The notes beneath the pieces were generated by a model, which saw only the letters and a list, made by a program, of their open reading frames with translations, had not been told where the DNA came from and searched no databases. Source: Lycium barbarum (lineage: Eukaryota > Streptophyta > Magnoliopsida > Solanales > Solanaceae). Taken from it: a stretch of DNA of 64,000 bases. The position numbers were made by a program, and so were the translations under genes. Positions 45,516 through 56,814 of the stretch are shown one piece after another. The DNA is taken from the NCBI RefSeq assembly GCF_019175385.1, contig NC_083339.1:77086307-77150306 (forward strand), given 5' to 3'. The stretch's first letter is position 1; every line of letters starts with the position of its first letter.

Positions 45516-48462
45516 TGTCACGACCCAGCTAGGGGCCGTGACGGGTACCCGGGGCTGACCACCGAGCACCGCTCGTTCTACTACTCATCATACTCATTAA
45601 ACCTCTTTTTTTTCGTTCATAAACTTATAATCACAAGAAAATCATTTTCATTACAGAACATAAATACTTTTATATACATAAGCCCTTTTTCTATCAAAAG
45701 ATAATGTACACATATCTACGTATATACAGCAGTGACCTTGTGAGACCACATAACCCACACATACATATCTACGAGTCACTACTAGAGTACTAGACATATA
45801 GACGGGACAAGACCCTGTTATGCCCAAAATATTTATACATATGTATATACACAAAAGTCTAAGCCCGATTAGCACCTCCGGAATAATGGAGTGCTTCTGC
45901 AAATCTGCTGATAGCTCCTAAAGGTCTGCACCGTCTCTCTGTCTATATGTGGGCATGAACACAGCGTCCAAAGAAAATGGACGTCATTACGAATATTGTA
46001 CTGAGTATGTAAGGCATGAATGAAACACACATAATAGAGAAATCATAAGTCATGAGGTGAAGGCAAAACCTACGCGACCTTTAAGGGTGAATACATTTCA
46101 TACATATATCGCATATACATAATCGTCATACATGAACCATCATAGCGTATGCATCATCATGTCATATAATTCATCATCGTAGTGTTGTAGCTTATCATAC
46201 ACATAAAACATTATCCGTATTCGGCCACGTAGGGCTCGACCATATCACATGCATCATACGAGGATCAATATGTATCATCATTATCATAGCCATCACATAC
46301 ATCTTATAAGCTTATCGTAACCTTTCATTAATGCACACATTTAAATTTAAAGACAATCTATGAAAATCACGTCATATTCGTAGCATGAATTTCGTATAAA
46401 TATCGCATGATAGTCTTTATAATCTTTGGGCTTAAGCTCATCATTTCCATTATCATTTCTGTAGCGTATCTCTTACCTTTATCTCACATGAAATCTTTTA
46501 TGAACATAGACTCGCAGTTTCTCAAAATATTGGTCATAGGACATACATTGAGGCTTATGAACAATCTATAACAATGTCGGGGTGACGTAAGGTCGAGAAC
46601 CCCCGTGCCCATTATTGAGCATTCATAAGCATTATGCCTCACCTTGAAGGAATTGGCATATAAGGTGAGTGTAGTCAATGATCAATACCAGGGAATCGTG
46701 AACAGGGTCATTAACTTCACATTCATCATATCTCATCTTACAATCTCTAAGATTCATTTATCGACATCATCATCATATTCACAATATATTTCTCATCCTT
46801 ATCTCCTAAGAAGCTCACTACCAACGTTGATTCATCGTTTCCGGAATGTAAGAAATATCATGGAGAAGTAGGGGGAAATAATATCATAGGGAGCATACAA
46901 GGATCATTAGCTTCGTAGGAATATCATACTGTGAGCTTTAGGGCTTTTAGACTTAGATTCGTTAATAGGACTATTCTTGGCATCATTAGCTTCATGGACA
47001 TCTTATCTCGCTCTAGGATTATTCACACGGATACTCCACATCATCGTTATCTTGCTCGTATCGTATCTCTTTTCTTTACCTCTTATGAAGTTCTTTATAC
47101 TCGTAGATTCGTAGTTCTCAATATGTAGGAAAATCATGGAGAGAGATGAGGGTTCATACCCTAAGATTCATGCCTTAGAAAGAAAGGGATAGCCTTACAT
47201 ACCTTTTTCGTTTAGCTATTCTATTGCTTGCCCGTCCTCCTTTGATGACACGTCTCTACCTTCAAGAGAGAATTTATACTAACGTTAGTCAATCGGCGAT
47301 AAGAACACGCTACTATTTCTAGGGAAAATTGGATAGCATTTCCTTTGTTTCCACTACGTTTCCCATGTTTTATTTCAACTCCCAAACATTCATCATAACA
47401 CTCACCATATCGTATTAATAATTGTCATTCGTCCACATTTACCACATCCCACCATTTTTACCCAATTTCTCCACTTACTAGTTTTGGGCTCATCATCACA
47501 TTTTCTCATACATAATACTTATTTCATGGTCTAAACATCATTTGCAACATATTCATAATCACAACACACTAACATTTATGATTCAATTCAACTACCATTC
47601 AATCATGAAACTATTCACTCTTGAATGACCCATTTGCTATGCTTTTCTACCATTCGGGTATCTTAACCTTCCAATACCTTAAACAACATGAAATGGTCAT
47701 GAAACTTACCTTGGATGATGGTTAAACAAGTCTTGAATGAAGTTTCTCTTCTTAGCACCAAAACCCTATCTCACCTCCTTTGGTTTTCTTGAGGAAGATG
47801 AACTTTGATTCATGGATTATGTGTTGTTGATCTTAGTTCCCCTTGGGTTTTTCTTGTAGTTGAAGAGTAGGGAAGGTTCTAGAGGTCTCTTGAAGTATGG
47901 AGTGAGAGTGGAATGAAGTATGAAATGAAAAAGGGGTCCTTATACTTAAATTAAAAGCTGGCCGACCATCATTATGCGGACCAACATACGGTCCGTACTA
48001 TTTATACGAACCGTATGTATGGGCGTACATTTGGTCCAGTGGCTGGTGGCCTTCTTGGCCAATTATACGGTCCAATATACGGCTGGTATAAATTATACGG
48101 TCCGTAGATTGGGCCGTATAATGCCCAGTGATTCCGTTTTCGTTCTCGTCGTCTCGTTTGATCTCCGATCCTTATGGAACCTTCTTGGCACTTGTTTAAC
48201 ACTTCAATATCAATGTTAGGGACATTATTACACTTCTCTAAGACATCATTACGCCATCATGGACTCGTTGCTCAAAATTCTTATCCGATACACAACGTAT
48301 GATTCGCTTTCCTTAGCAACTTTCTTTCCTTGCATCGTATGCCTTTAAGACCTCGTTGAGGGTCATCTAATACTCTCTCTTACTCATCAAAACATCGTAC
48401 ACGCTTCGTCCTCTGTTATCCTATTCACTGTACATGTACGGGGGAGTTTCCAAGGTGTAACA
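45516..48462 (-). repeat. Element H 5' LTR (right copy)
   Basis: It is nearly the same as 40497..43267, but with one unit of the CGTATTCGGCCACGT repeat instead of four and with about 300 extra bases at 46748..47055. Hairpin 2 is kept (45965..45983). Stem 1 has a substitution. The splice-donor-like GT has changed to AT (near 45947), so any leader splicing would be impaired in this copy. The palindrome array is at 47970..48125. Confidence 0.93.
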
Positions 48463-48467
48463 GAAAG

Positions 48468-49695
48468 TAGATGACTCAGTGAAAGAAGCAGTTAATTGAA
48501 GAAATAGATGAAGTATGCAAAACAAGTTCTATACCAAAGAGTCATCAGATGCAAAGGAGGAATGATCACAGGTCATTAGGTGTAGTAGATGAATGACCTA
48601 GGAGCGAAGACATTGTATGAAGAAGAGCTTAAAGTGATCAGAGGTGAAGTTGACCAGTTGCAGACACAGAGCTTACAGTTATATGAAACAGGTCAGTAAA
48701 CATGTTCAAACCAAGATCTCAGTAGCAGCTCAACAACAGATGAAGAATGAAAGAGATTGGTGGAACAGGTACAAGAACATATTCTATCTCAAACAGTGCA
48801 GAGATTTAGAGGCAGAAGAACCAGATGGATGAAACAGGTTCGTGAACATGTTCCAGGGCAAGTCCTACATCAATTAGGATTTGCAGAATTATGGAAATAA
48901 CTTGGTGTTCAAGTATGAAATATTCCTTGCCATAATTGTAGGGATTAGTAAGCCTTCTACACGTATTAGAAGCAGACTCAACAAGGCAAGAATCCAAGTA
49001 CTACACAAACCCTACGTGCATGTCATTGACCGACTAGGAAAGGGTTTTTCGTTAACTGACTTGTGGAGCTTCAATGTTATAAATACCCAGGTCTTTCCAA
49101 GAAGAAGTTTGCGCACCCACAAAGAGAGAGTTCAGAATATTGTGCTGTCGAAAGATATATCCAGCATATTCAAGAATCCGGGGTTGCATCCCTATTACAC
49201 AAAGAAAGATAGATGGAGTTGTTTTACTAAATAATGTTTCCTAGTTCTGAAGTGTAGATTTGTGTATTAGGCTGGTTTATCAAAGTATATCTTTATTAGC
49301 TTATTTAGAAGCATTAAAGTAGATACAAACAATTGTAACTCCAAGTATGAAGTTTACTACTTAGAGACAGCTTGCTAGGCAGAGTTTGGGTACCAAAGCT
49401 ATTGTAGATATTAGGTTGCATAGTGTGTAACTTAATCTGCAATTGGCTCAGTTGTAGTGAAGTTGTTGGGGAAGTCCTATAGGTATGTGTGTCGTTGTTT
49501 TTATCACCTTTGAGCTGGGTGGTTTCCATGTAAAAATCATGTGCCCTTTACCTTACTGTTTGTTTTTATTCTGCAAACACGCTTATAGAACAGGTTAGGT
49601 AACGTGTTCTGTTCATAGGCAAAAAATAAGTATAAATTGGGAAAGTCACTTAGGTCGTGCAAAGCTAATAGTTTTCTCTTCTCTATACTGTTTCT
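48468..49695. other. Unclassified repeat sequence between element H and LINE ORF1
   Basis: No coding domain is recognised on either strand. An open frame of 117 codons at 48881..49234 (+) has no known motif. A TATAAATA at about 49078 and repeated GAACATGTTCC-type words suggest an old mobile element fragment, perhaps the same one as 40087..40491. Minus-strand LINE reading gives several stops here. Confidence 0.4.
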
Positions 49696-49699
49696 TTAA

Positions 49700-50137
49700 C
49701 TATGGGTGTAAAGCTTTGCATTCATTCTCTCCATGCCCCTGCAGTGTTCAGTGATTGCAATACTTGAGGAGAAAATCATAGTTTATTGCTATCCACTTGG
49801 ATTGAATTCTACTTGTTTCATCATCCTCTTCTGCAATATGAATCCTCTTTGGATGTTCTGCTAACAAATCTATCTCTACTTTGACTTTGGCACAACTAGG
49901 TCTAGTCCTATTTGCAGTGGCTAAATCAATTACCAATGGCTTACCAACTGCTGATGCCAAGGAAAATATTGCATCTCTTGCAAAGAAGCAGGGGGGCAAC
50001 TCAGAATAACTTATCCAGGCAACTGCTAGTGAATTCTCTTCATTTGACTTAAACTAAGGGTTCCATATTAATGGTTTCATCTGGCAATATCTAGAGTGCA
50101 CCTTGATTTAAAATGCTGAAGTGGAGAGCATTTTAAC
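49700..50137 (-). pseudogene. LINE ORF1: DUF4283 second half and zinc knuckle
   Basis: The minus strand encodes AVAWISYSELPPCFFARDA, then GKPLVIDLATANRTRPSCAK and VKVEIDLL, the diagnostic core of DUF4283 proteins of plant LINE ORF1. A knuckle of the form C-X2-C-X4-H-X4-C is recognisable near 49725..49760, with its second cysteine changed to a stop (TGA). Further stops occur at the 5' side. ORF1 proteins bind LINE RNA. The frame joins 53346..53450 across solo LTR G, which sits directly after HYVN. Confidence 0.85.
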
Positions 50138-53100
50138 TATTATACCCCGTATTTTTTACGTCGAGTTATTCATAAAAGAATCGACGCGAGTTAAAGACGG
50201 AACCCTTCCCGAACACGGAATAGAAATCCTTAATTTTTCAATTTTTATTAGGACATAAATTTGTTTATAAATTTTACTTAGTATAAACATATTAATGGAG
50301 ATTAGGGATTAATTAACCATGATTGGATTATTAAGTGGGGATTGAGACTTAAATATTCACTAATTATACACTAGTGGCCGTGTGGGCCCCACTACCACAT
50401 GACAAAATTAGATTTTTGCCCATGCTTGAGTTGGGGGGAAAAATGGTCTACTTTGTTGACCAAGTTCAGCCACTAACTCATTTCCCAACTCCACAAAGTG
50501 AACTTAGAGAGAGAGGCTCTCATCTTCACCAAGTGAAGGGAGAGAGAGAGCCACGGCCAGCCATGGCAGTTCCACCACCATTACACGGCCAGCCCTTCTA
50601 TTTTTCTTACCATTAAACCCCTAAAGTGTTCTACACATTCACCATTATGTTTCAAGTGAAGGAGAAACCATAAACATGCCATGCAAGCTCTTATAGCTCA
50701 CGGCCAGAACTTGGGTTCTCCAAGTTGATTAAAAAAAAATATTTTCTTCAAGAATTTCAACCCTTTGGAAGGTGTATAACAACGTGGGATTGATCCTAGT
50801 TAGCAAGAACAAGAATTAAATTCAAGGCACAAACTCTAGCCAAGTTGAGAAGTCAAATTGTCAAGGTAAGGTTTAACTTTCTTTTGCATGTATTAAGGGT
50901 GGTTAAAACGTATGGTAGATGTGTAAATATAAGTTGCATGTATGAAATTATGAATGTTGGTGTTGAAATGTTGTTGAAGCCGTAGGGGCTGTTTTAAGGG
51001 TGATTTGAATATGTTGTGCATATGTAAATGTGAATTGCATGTATGAAATTGTGTGTGTTGATGTTGAGGCATTGTGGAACCCGTAGGGGGTTGTTTGGTG
51101 TGGAATAATGGACTGATTTTATTTAATAATTATGGTTGTTGCTATCAAGATTTCATGGTAAAAAGAATGAAAAATAATTGGAAGGTTAAAGGTGAAGTTG
51201 TGTTGATATGAACATGTTGTGATTTTGTTGAATTGAGGCCGTGTAGTGGACTGTTTTGTGTGGAAGATAGTGAACTGATTTTACTTGGTATTTTGATGGT
51301 TGTTGTCATGAATTTTATGGTGGAAATGAAGGTATTTAATGGTTAGAATTGGAACTAAAATTGTTTGTGGGTTGTTGTAAGGTTTATAATGATGACAATG
51401 TAGCTTAGTTGCGTATGAATTGATGATGTAGTTGTCGTGTGACTGCTGGTCGTAACTTACTGAAATTATATGAAAAGAAGACATGAAATAATGTGTAAAA
51501 ATTGTGTGTAGTTTGCTTAGTATGTTCGTAAGCGTTTGCAAGAATTCCGAATATCTTTTATGTTGATCGGTTAGGGACTGTTTTGGATGTGTCGTTGTTG
51601 TTCTTATTGAGCTTGGGAGGATTAATGATAGTTAAGAATATACATTGTATTTATGTTGTTTGGGCTGTTGTAAAGTTGTTACATGAAAACGTTAAGGCTA
51701 CGGACTATTAGGAATAACTTGAGAATGTAGTAGTCGTATGTGGATCATTATTGAATGTTGTGAATGTGGGTTGTTTGGAATGTTGTGTGGGCTGTCCGGG
51801 TTGGTATTGAACGTATGATTATTGATGCTGGATTGGTTGTATGTAGTTCGTTTGGATATAAGGAAAACGTCGTCTAAACATCTAGAAAGGAGTTACTAAC
51901 GTTAGAATACGTTTTGAATCTCCCCGTAGCTTAACCGTAGTTGTTGGCGCCTTAATATAGGTTGAGGTATTATTGGGCAGCGTGTACGTATTGTGTGGCG
52001 AATAAGCGCTAAAGGTATGTGAAGTTAACCCTTTTTTCTTTTTGGCATGATCGTTGTGAAATGAATATACGATATATACACGATTCCAAAGGAATTCCTA
52101 TTCCTAGAACCACTAGGATGGCTAATGATCTTGATTCCCATAACTTATATTTTTTTTTTATATTTTGATATGTACATATGATTTCAAAGTTCCATTTTGA
52201 TATAATCCACAGGGACATCCGAAAGGTATATGATATGACTATTATTTGAATTTGCAAACGATGGTTCGTGTTGACTATTCTATTGAGTCCTTAAAAATGT
52301 TTTAAATTGCATATAGTTTCTCACTACTCTGCTCGTGAATGCCTCAATATATCTTTCACCGAGTCCCGGGCCGGGTATGTTATCGTGCACAGTTTCACTG
52401 CATTGTTCACCGAGTCCCTCACTAGAGGGCCGGGTACGGTATATATATATGATGATATGATGAGATGATGATGAGATGATGATATGATGATATAATGACA
52501 TGTTATGGCGGCCAGGAGGGCATATGATGACTTTATTCACCGAGTCCCTCACTAGAGGGCCGGGTACGATATATATGTATATGATATATGATATTGACAA
52601 GCATGATTATGTTTCAAAGGCAAGTGTTTTGGTATTCTGAACATTGTACTTGTTTCCTGTACTCCTTATTTCAGATATGCTCCTTTTACTGTATTTCTCA
52701 CTTTACATGCTCAGTACATATTCCGTACTGACCCCCTTTCCTCGGGGGCTGCGTTTCATGCCCGCAGGTACAGATACGCGCTTTGGTGAGCCACCAGCTT
52801 AGGATTTCCCTTCTGCTATCTTGGAGAGCTCCGTTGTTCCGGAGCCCAGATTTTGGTATAGATCCTTTTTTATCTAAATATATGTATATGTTGTCTAAGG
52901 GTACGACGGGGCCTTGTCCCGTCATATTTCACTGTTGAAACTCTTAGAGGTCTGTAGACATGTATGTGGGTTGTATCCAAATGTGAACAGTTGTGTGTAC
53001 GATTAGTATGCGTGTCCTATCGTTGCGACAGCCTTGCTGGCTTGCAGATATTGTCATGTTGTGGTAGCAGCCTTGTCGGCTTGCGTTTATATATATAGTT

Positions 53101-53345
53101 GGGACGTTCCCACATTTTATGACAGCCTTGTCGGCTTATGTACTGTGTTATCTGTTGATAATTGTGACTCCTCAGGAGACAGGTTGCCGAACATAGATGT
53201 ACATTTATGCGACAGTTCCGAGACTATGTTTTGGTCGTTATAAGTTCCATATTATATTGTTGTGGACTGAATATATAGCTAACAGGTGTGTATACGAGTG
53301 CCCAGCTCGGGTACTAGTCACGGTCTACGGGGTTGGGTCGTGACA
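50138..53345 (+). mobile_element. Solo LTR G (family 2)
   Basis: It starts TATTATACCCCG (the canonical TG is mutated to TA) and ends GGGTTGGGTCGTGACA. It is flanked by TTAAC (50133..50137, 53346..53350). It lies within LINE ORF1. There are no internal genes. It contains GTT-rich sequence (50900..51600) without genes, tandem CACCGAGTCCCTCACTAGAG units (52350..52570), both hairpins in perfect form (CAGTAC 52712 with GTACTG 52725; CCCCC 52732 with GGGGG 52744) and CGCAG|GTACAG near 52763. Confidence 0.92.
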
Positions 53346-53669
53346 TTAACATAATGTTCCAACAAATTCAGTCTTATCACGATGTGCCTGTTTTCAATCA
53401 ATCCAATTGTAACTGGACCTTTTATGGAACATTGATCAGGAATCCCCATCCTTAATTCTTTAATGTCAATTATGTCATAAGAGAACTTACCCAACACTGC
53501 ATATTGTAAATTCTCTTGTATGATAAACTTTTTTAAATTTAGAATATTTCCATGTCATTTGTGGTTCACCATCAATATCCACTACTTACTTAGGATGCAC
53601 CAATTGTATCTCTTTTTTCTTATTCTACTTCAACAAATTTGCATATTGCACAGTTTGTGACATCGGAGG
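53346..53669 (-). pseudogene. LINE ORF1: N-terminal part of DUF4283
   Basis: On the minus strand the frame reads GIPDQCSIKG, then IGLIENRHIVIRLNLLEHYV, ending at 53351 beside solo LTR G. This is the typical first half of a plant LINE ORF1 DUF4283 domain (GxxxNRHIxIRL). Upstream, to 53669, lies the less conserved N-terminal region. The piece ends at the GGAGG duplication of solo LTR I. Confidence 0.8.
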
Positions 53670-55981
53670 TGTCACGACCCGACTAGGGGCCATGACGGGT
53701 ACACGGGACTAACCACCGAGCACCGCTCGTACTACTATTCATCATACTCATCCTGTGCTCATTCATTAATCTCATGCTTCTAATCATAGGGAAACCATTT
53801 TTACTTTGAAACATAATTACCTTTATATACATAAACCCCTTGGGCTATCAAAAGAATATACATATACAAATGGGAAATTGTGAGACCATACTACCCACAC
53901 ATACGTATCTATGAGCCTCTACTAGAGTACTAGACATATGGATAGGACAGGACCCCGTCATGCCCAAAACATATATACACACAAAATAGTAAATCAGTAG
54001 CACCTCCGGAATAATGGAGTGCTCTCAAAATCTGTTGATAGCTCCTACGAGTCTGGATCACCTCCCTGTCTACCTGTGGGCATGAACACAACGTCCAAAG
54101 AAAAGGACGTCAGTAGGAGCATTGTACTGAGTATGTATGGCTTAAATAAAATGAGCATAATAAAGAAATCATGAAACATAAGGTGAAAACATAACCTGCT
54201 TAGCCTTTAAGAGTAAATGCATTTTAAACATATCACATACATTGGCCTATCACATATATAATCCTCATTACCCGCGTCCGGGTACCATCATATGCCGCCC
54301 ACTAGTGGTGTCATGTCCGTCCCTCTAGGCACGGTGTAATCATAAGCAGCCCGCATTAGTGGTGAAATGTCCGTCCATCTAGGCGCGGTGGAATCATATG
54401 CAGCCCGCCTTCGCGGTGACATGTCCGGCTATTTAGGCACGGTGGAATCGTATCATCGCATACATCTCATAAACTCATCATAAAACATACATTAGAGTCC
54501 CAAGATAATCTATAACCATATCGGGGTGACGTAAGGTCGAGAACCCTCGATTCTATTATGGGAAAATCATAATCATCGTACCTCACCTTGAAGGAACTAG
54601 TATCATAAGGTGGGTCTAGCAATAATAATTAACGTCATACCATAGGTTTTAGAATCTCTAGACTTAGGCTCCTCATTACCATTATCGAATTCAAAACGCA
54701 TCTCTTATTCTTTGTCTCAGAAGGAACTCTATATAACGTTGACTCATATTTTCCGAAATATAAGAAAGTCATGGCAAGAAAAGGGAATTCATTTCATGAG
54801 GATTATGCCTTAGAAGGAAGGGACTAGCCTTACATACCTTTTCACTTGGCTACTCTATCACTTGAACGTTCTCTTCTAATGCTCACGTCTCTACCTTCAA
54901 GAGAGTCCATATTAACATTAGCTAATCGATCACATGAACATGCTTAACTAAGGCTAGAGAAAATTAGGAAATATTTCCTTTGTTTATACAACTTTCTCCA
55001 TATCATATATCAACTTCCAAACGTCTATGATAACATTCACAATACCCTAAGCAATAATCTCCATTCACTTACATTATCCACATTTCCCAATTTCATTTCA
55101 AGTCATCCATAATCATGGTCATAGTGCACTACTACATTTACTCACATATAATGTTTATCCCATGTTCTCAATGTCATTTGTAACAAGATTCTATTCATAA
55201 TACATCAAGAGTCATGATTCATGTCAACTATTATTCAAGAATACCATTGATTCTACATTTAAGCTCCATATTCTATGTTCTTCCATAATCCAAGTCTTTC
55301 AACCCCTCAATACCCTCAATAATAAGAAATAAACATAAAACTCACCTTAAACACTTGGGAACAAGCCTTGAGTCACTCTACTCCATTAGAATGGAACCCT
55401 TCACTTGCATGCCAAAGAAATTCTCACTCTCCACAAACCCTAATAGGCTTCTTAGTATATGAATCTCTTAGATCATGGCTTTTGCTCTTGATTTCTTGCT
55501 ATATAGATTGTTGTAAAAATAGAGAGAGAGTTTTAGAGAGTTCTAGAGAGATATAGGGTTTGTTCTTGGGAGAAATAATGAAATAAAACATGGGAGCTTA
55601 TATTGATAATCAAGGCTGGAAGCTTCCAGATATGCGGGTCGACGGCTCGTCAACGTGCGCCGTCGATTCTCCGCCTGAGTGGTCTGATCGCAGAACCACG
55701 TCGACGGTGCCAGGTGACGACTCGTCGACGTGTCGATAGTTCGTCCCTTGGGCCGTCGACGCTGACTGTTGTCAATAGTTTTCCTGAACTGCTTCGCTTT
55801 GCTCCGATTCGATTCATTTCACTTCCAATTTCCTCGAAATGTCTAAGAATACATACTTATACACCTGTACACATACCAAACAGAATATCTCATGACCAAA
55901 ACTCTGGTGCGGACTACCGTACCGAAGGTATACACCACCAATAAGCCGAAATCTCTTCGAAATAAAATGGGAGGTGTAACA
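53670..55981 (-). mobile_element. Solo LTR I (family 1)
   Basis: It is bounded by TGTCACGACCC and GGAGGTGTAACA, flanked by GGAGG (53665..53669 and 55982..55986). On the minus strand it starts TGTTACACCTCCC, as in the B/H family. It has tandem GCGGTG...AGGCGCGGTGGAATCAT units at 54280..54450, hairpin 2 (54092..54109, CGTCC/GGACG) and, in place of the TACGG palindromes, an array of GTCGACGG/CCGTCGAC words (55625..55765). The stretch 54500..55620 has no gene. Confidence 0.92.
55625..55765 (-). repeat. GTCGAC-type palindrome array in LTR I
   Basis: GTCGACGG, CGTCGACG, GCCGTCGA and ACGACTCGTCGACG recur about six times in 140 bases. The array sits just upstream (minus strand) of the likely TATA box (CAATATAAGCTCCC), the same place where elements B and H have TACGG-N-CCGTA units. 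Confidence 0.7.
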
Positions 55982-56340
55982 GGAGGACTTTTGGATATTA
56001 ATGGATATCGCTAAGCAAAACTGTAGGCTCGGAGGTATTGATGATTTTTTTATTAGTATTTGGTATGGTGGTAGATGGTATGATGGTGGGACATGCGCTT
56101 GAGAGAGATTAGGTTTGAGAGGGCCAGAATAGCCACAATGGTGGATGTCCGCCGGTTGGATTAGCCATATAGGTCGCAGTAGGTGGTGTTTAACGGTGGC
56201 TAGGTTTTTTCTTTCTAGAGAGCTTTTTCTATCACATTTGAGGATACATACATGATGTCCGGACTCTTTGTGGTAGGTTACGCTAAAACACATAAAATCG
56301 ATGAAATGGATGTTGTTATAATTGGGAAAATGCATAAAAT
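55982..56340 (-). other. Probable 5' part of the LINE
   Basis: This lies on the far side of solo LTR I from ORF1 and carries the GGAGG duplication, so it belonged to the same sequence. It has an open minus-strand frame that runs on into the LTR, which makes that frame artificial. No protein motif is seen. It could be the LINE 5' UTR or the flanking target. The left boundary near 56340 is a guess. Confidence 0.4.
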
Positions 56341-56814
56341 TAGTCCGATTTTTCCTGTTACAACCTTCAAACTTGTGAAGGTCCTGTTACCTCTAAACTG
56401 ATTTAAAATGATAATTTTTTTAATTCTTCATACACAATATGTACCCACATATATGATATATAACTAGATCTTATTTGTGCAGTGCCGGAACATGTAATCT
56501 CTTCAGAATAATTTCAATTATTTTTTTAATTGTATTCTTTCATCCAAGAAGTTTGGCCCCCCTCTAGTTTTTTTCACCTCCTTTTCAACTCACTTGACAA
56601 TTGTTGTGTCTGCACACTCCATACGACGCGTGGGATAGGGAAAAGTTACCAAAAAAAATGTTTTATAGCATTTTTTACCATATGCATAATATATTTTATT
56701 TAATTACTAATTTTTTTTTCTTCCTTTTATTTATTTATTTAATTTGATTTTTGCTTCCTCCACCAGGATCGCCTTCATCTTCACATTAAATAGATTTGAC
56801 GATAGAGGCGTAAC
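56341..56814. other. Intergenic, AT-rich
   Basis: T-runs and AT-rich sequence. I see no gene, RNA or clear repeat structure. Confidence 0.6.

Larger units (their letters stand above)
40497..48462 (-). mobile_element. Element H: gag-only Ty3/gypsy element, minus strand
   Basis: It is bounded by TGTCACGACC and AGGTGTAACA with perfect 5-base duplications GAAAG (40492..40496, 48463..48467). LTRs are 40497..43267 and 45516..48462. The internal region of 2.25 kb contains a primer-binding site (45498..45511), a decayed gag and a polypurine tract (43268..43283), but no protease, RT, RNase H or integrase. It is therefore a deletion derivative that would depend on enzymes of relatives. The gag is closely related to that of element B (MPLKGKATAAQKG against MPPKGKATAAQKG). 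The LTR termini also match the B family. Confidence 0.93.

Noticed and set aside
48881..49234. Open plus-strand frame of 117 codons
   Set aside because: No known motif, within old repeat sequence, and without signs of splice or promoter structure that would support a gene.
55814..56335. Open minus-strand frame of 173 codons
   Set aside because: It crosses the end of solo LTR I, so it joins two unrelated sequences. No motif is visible.
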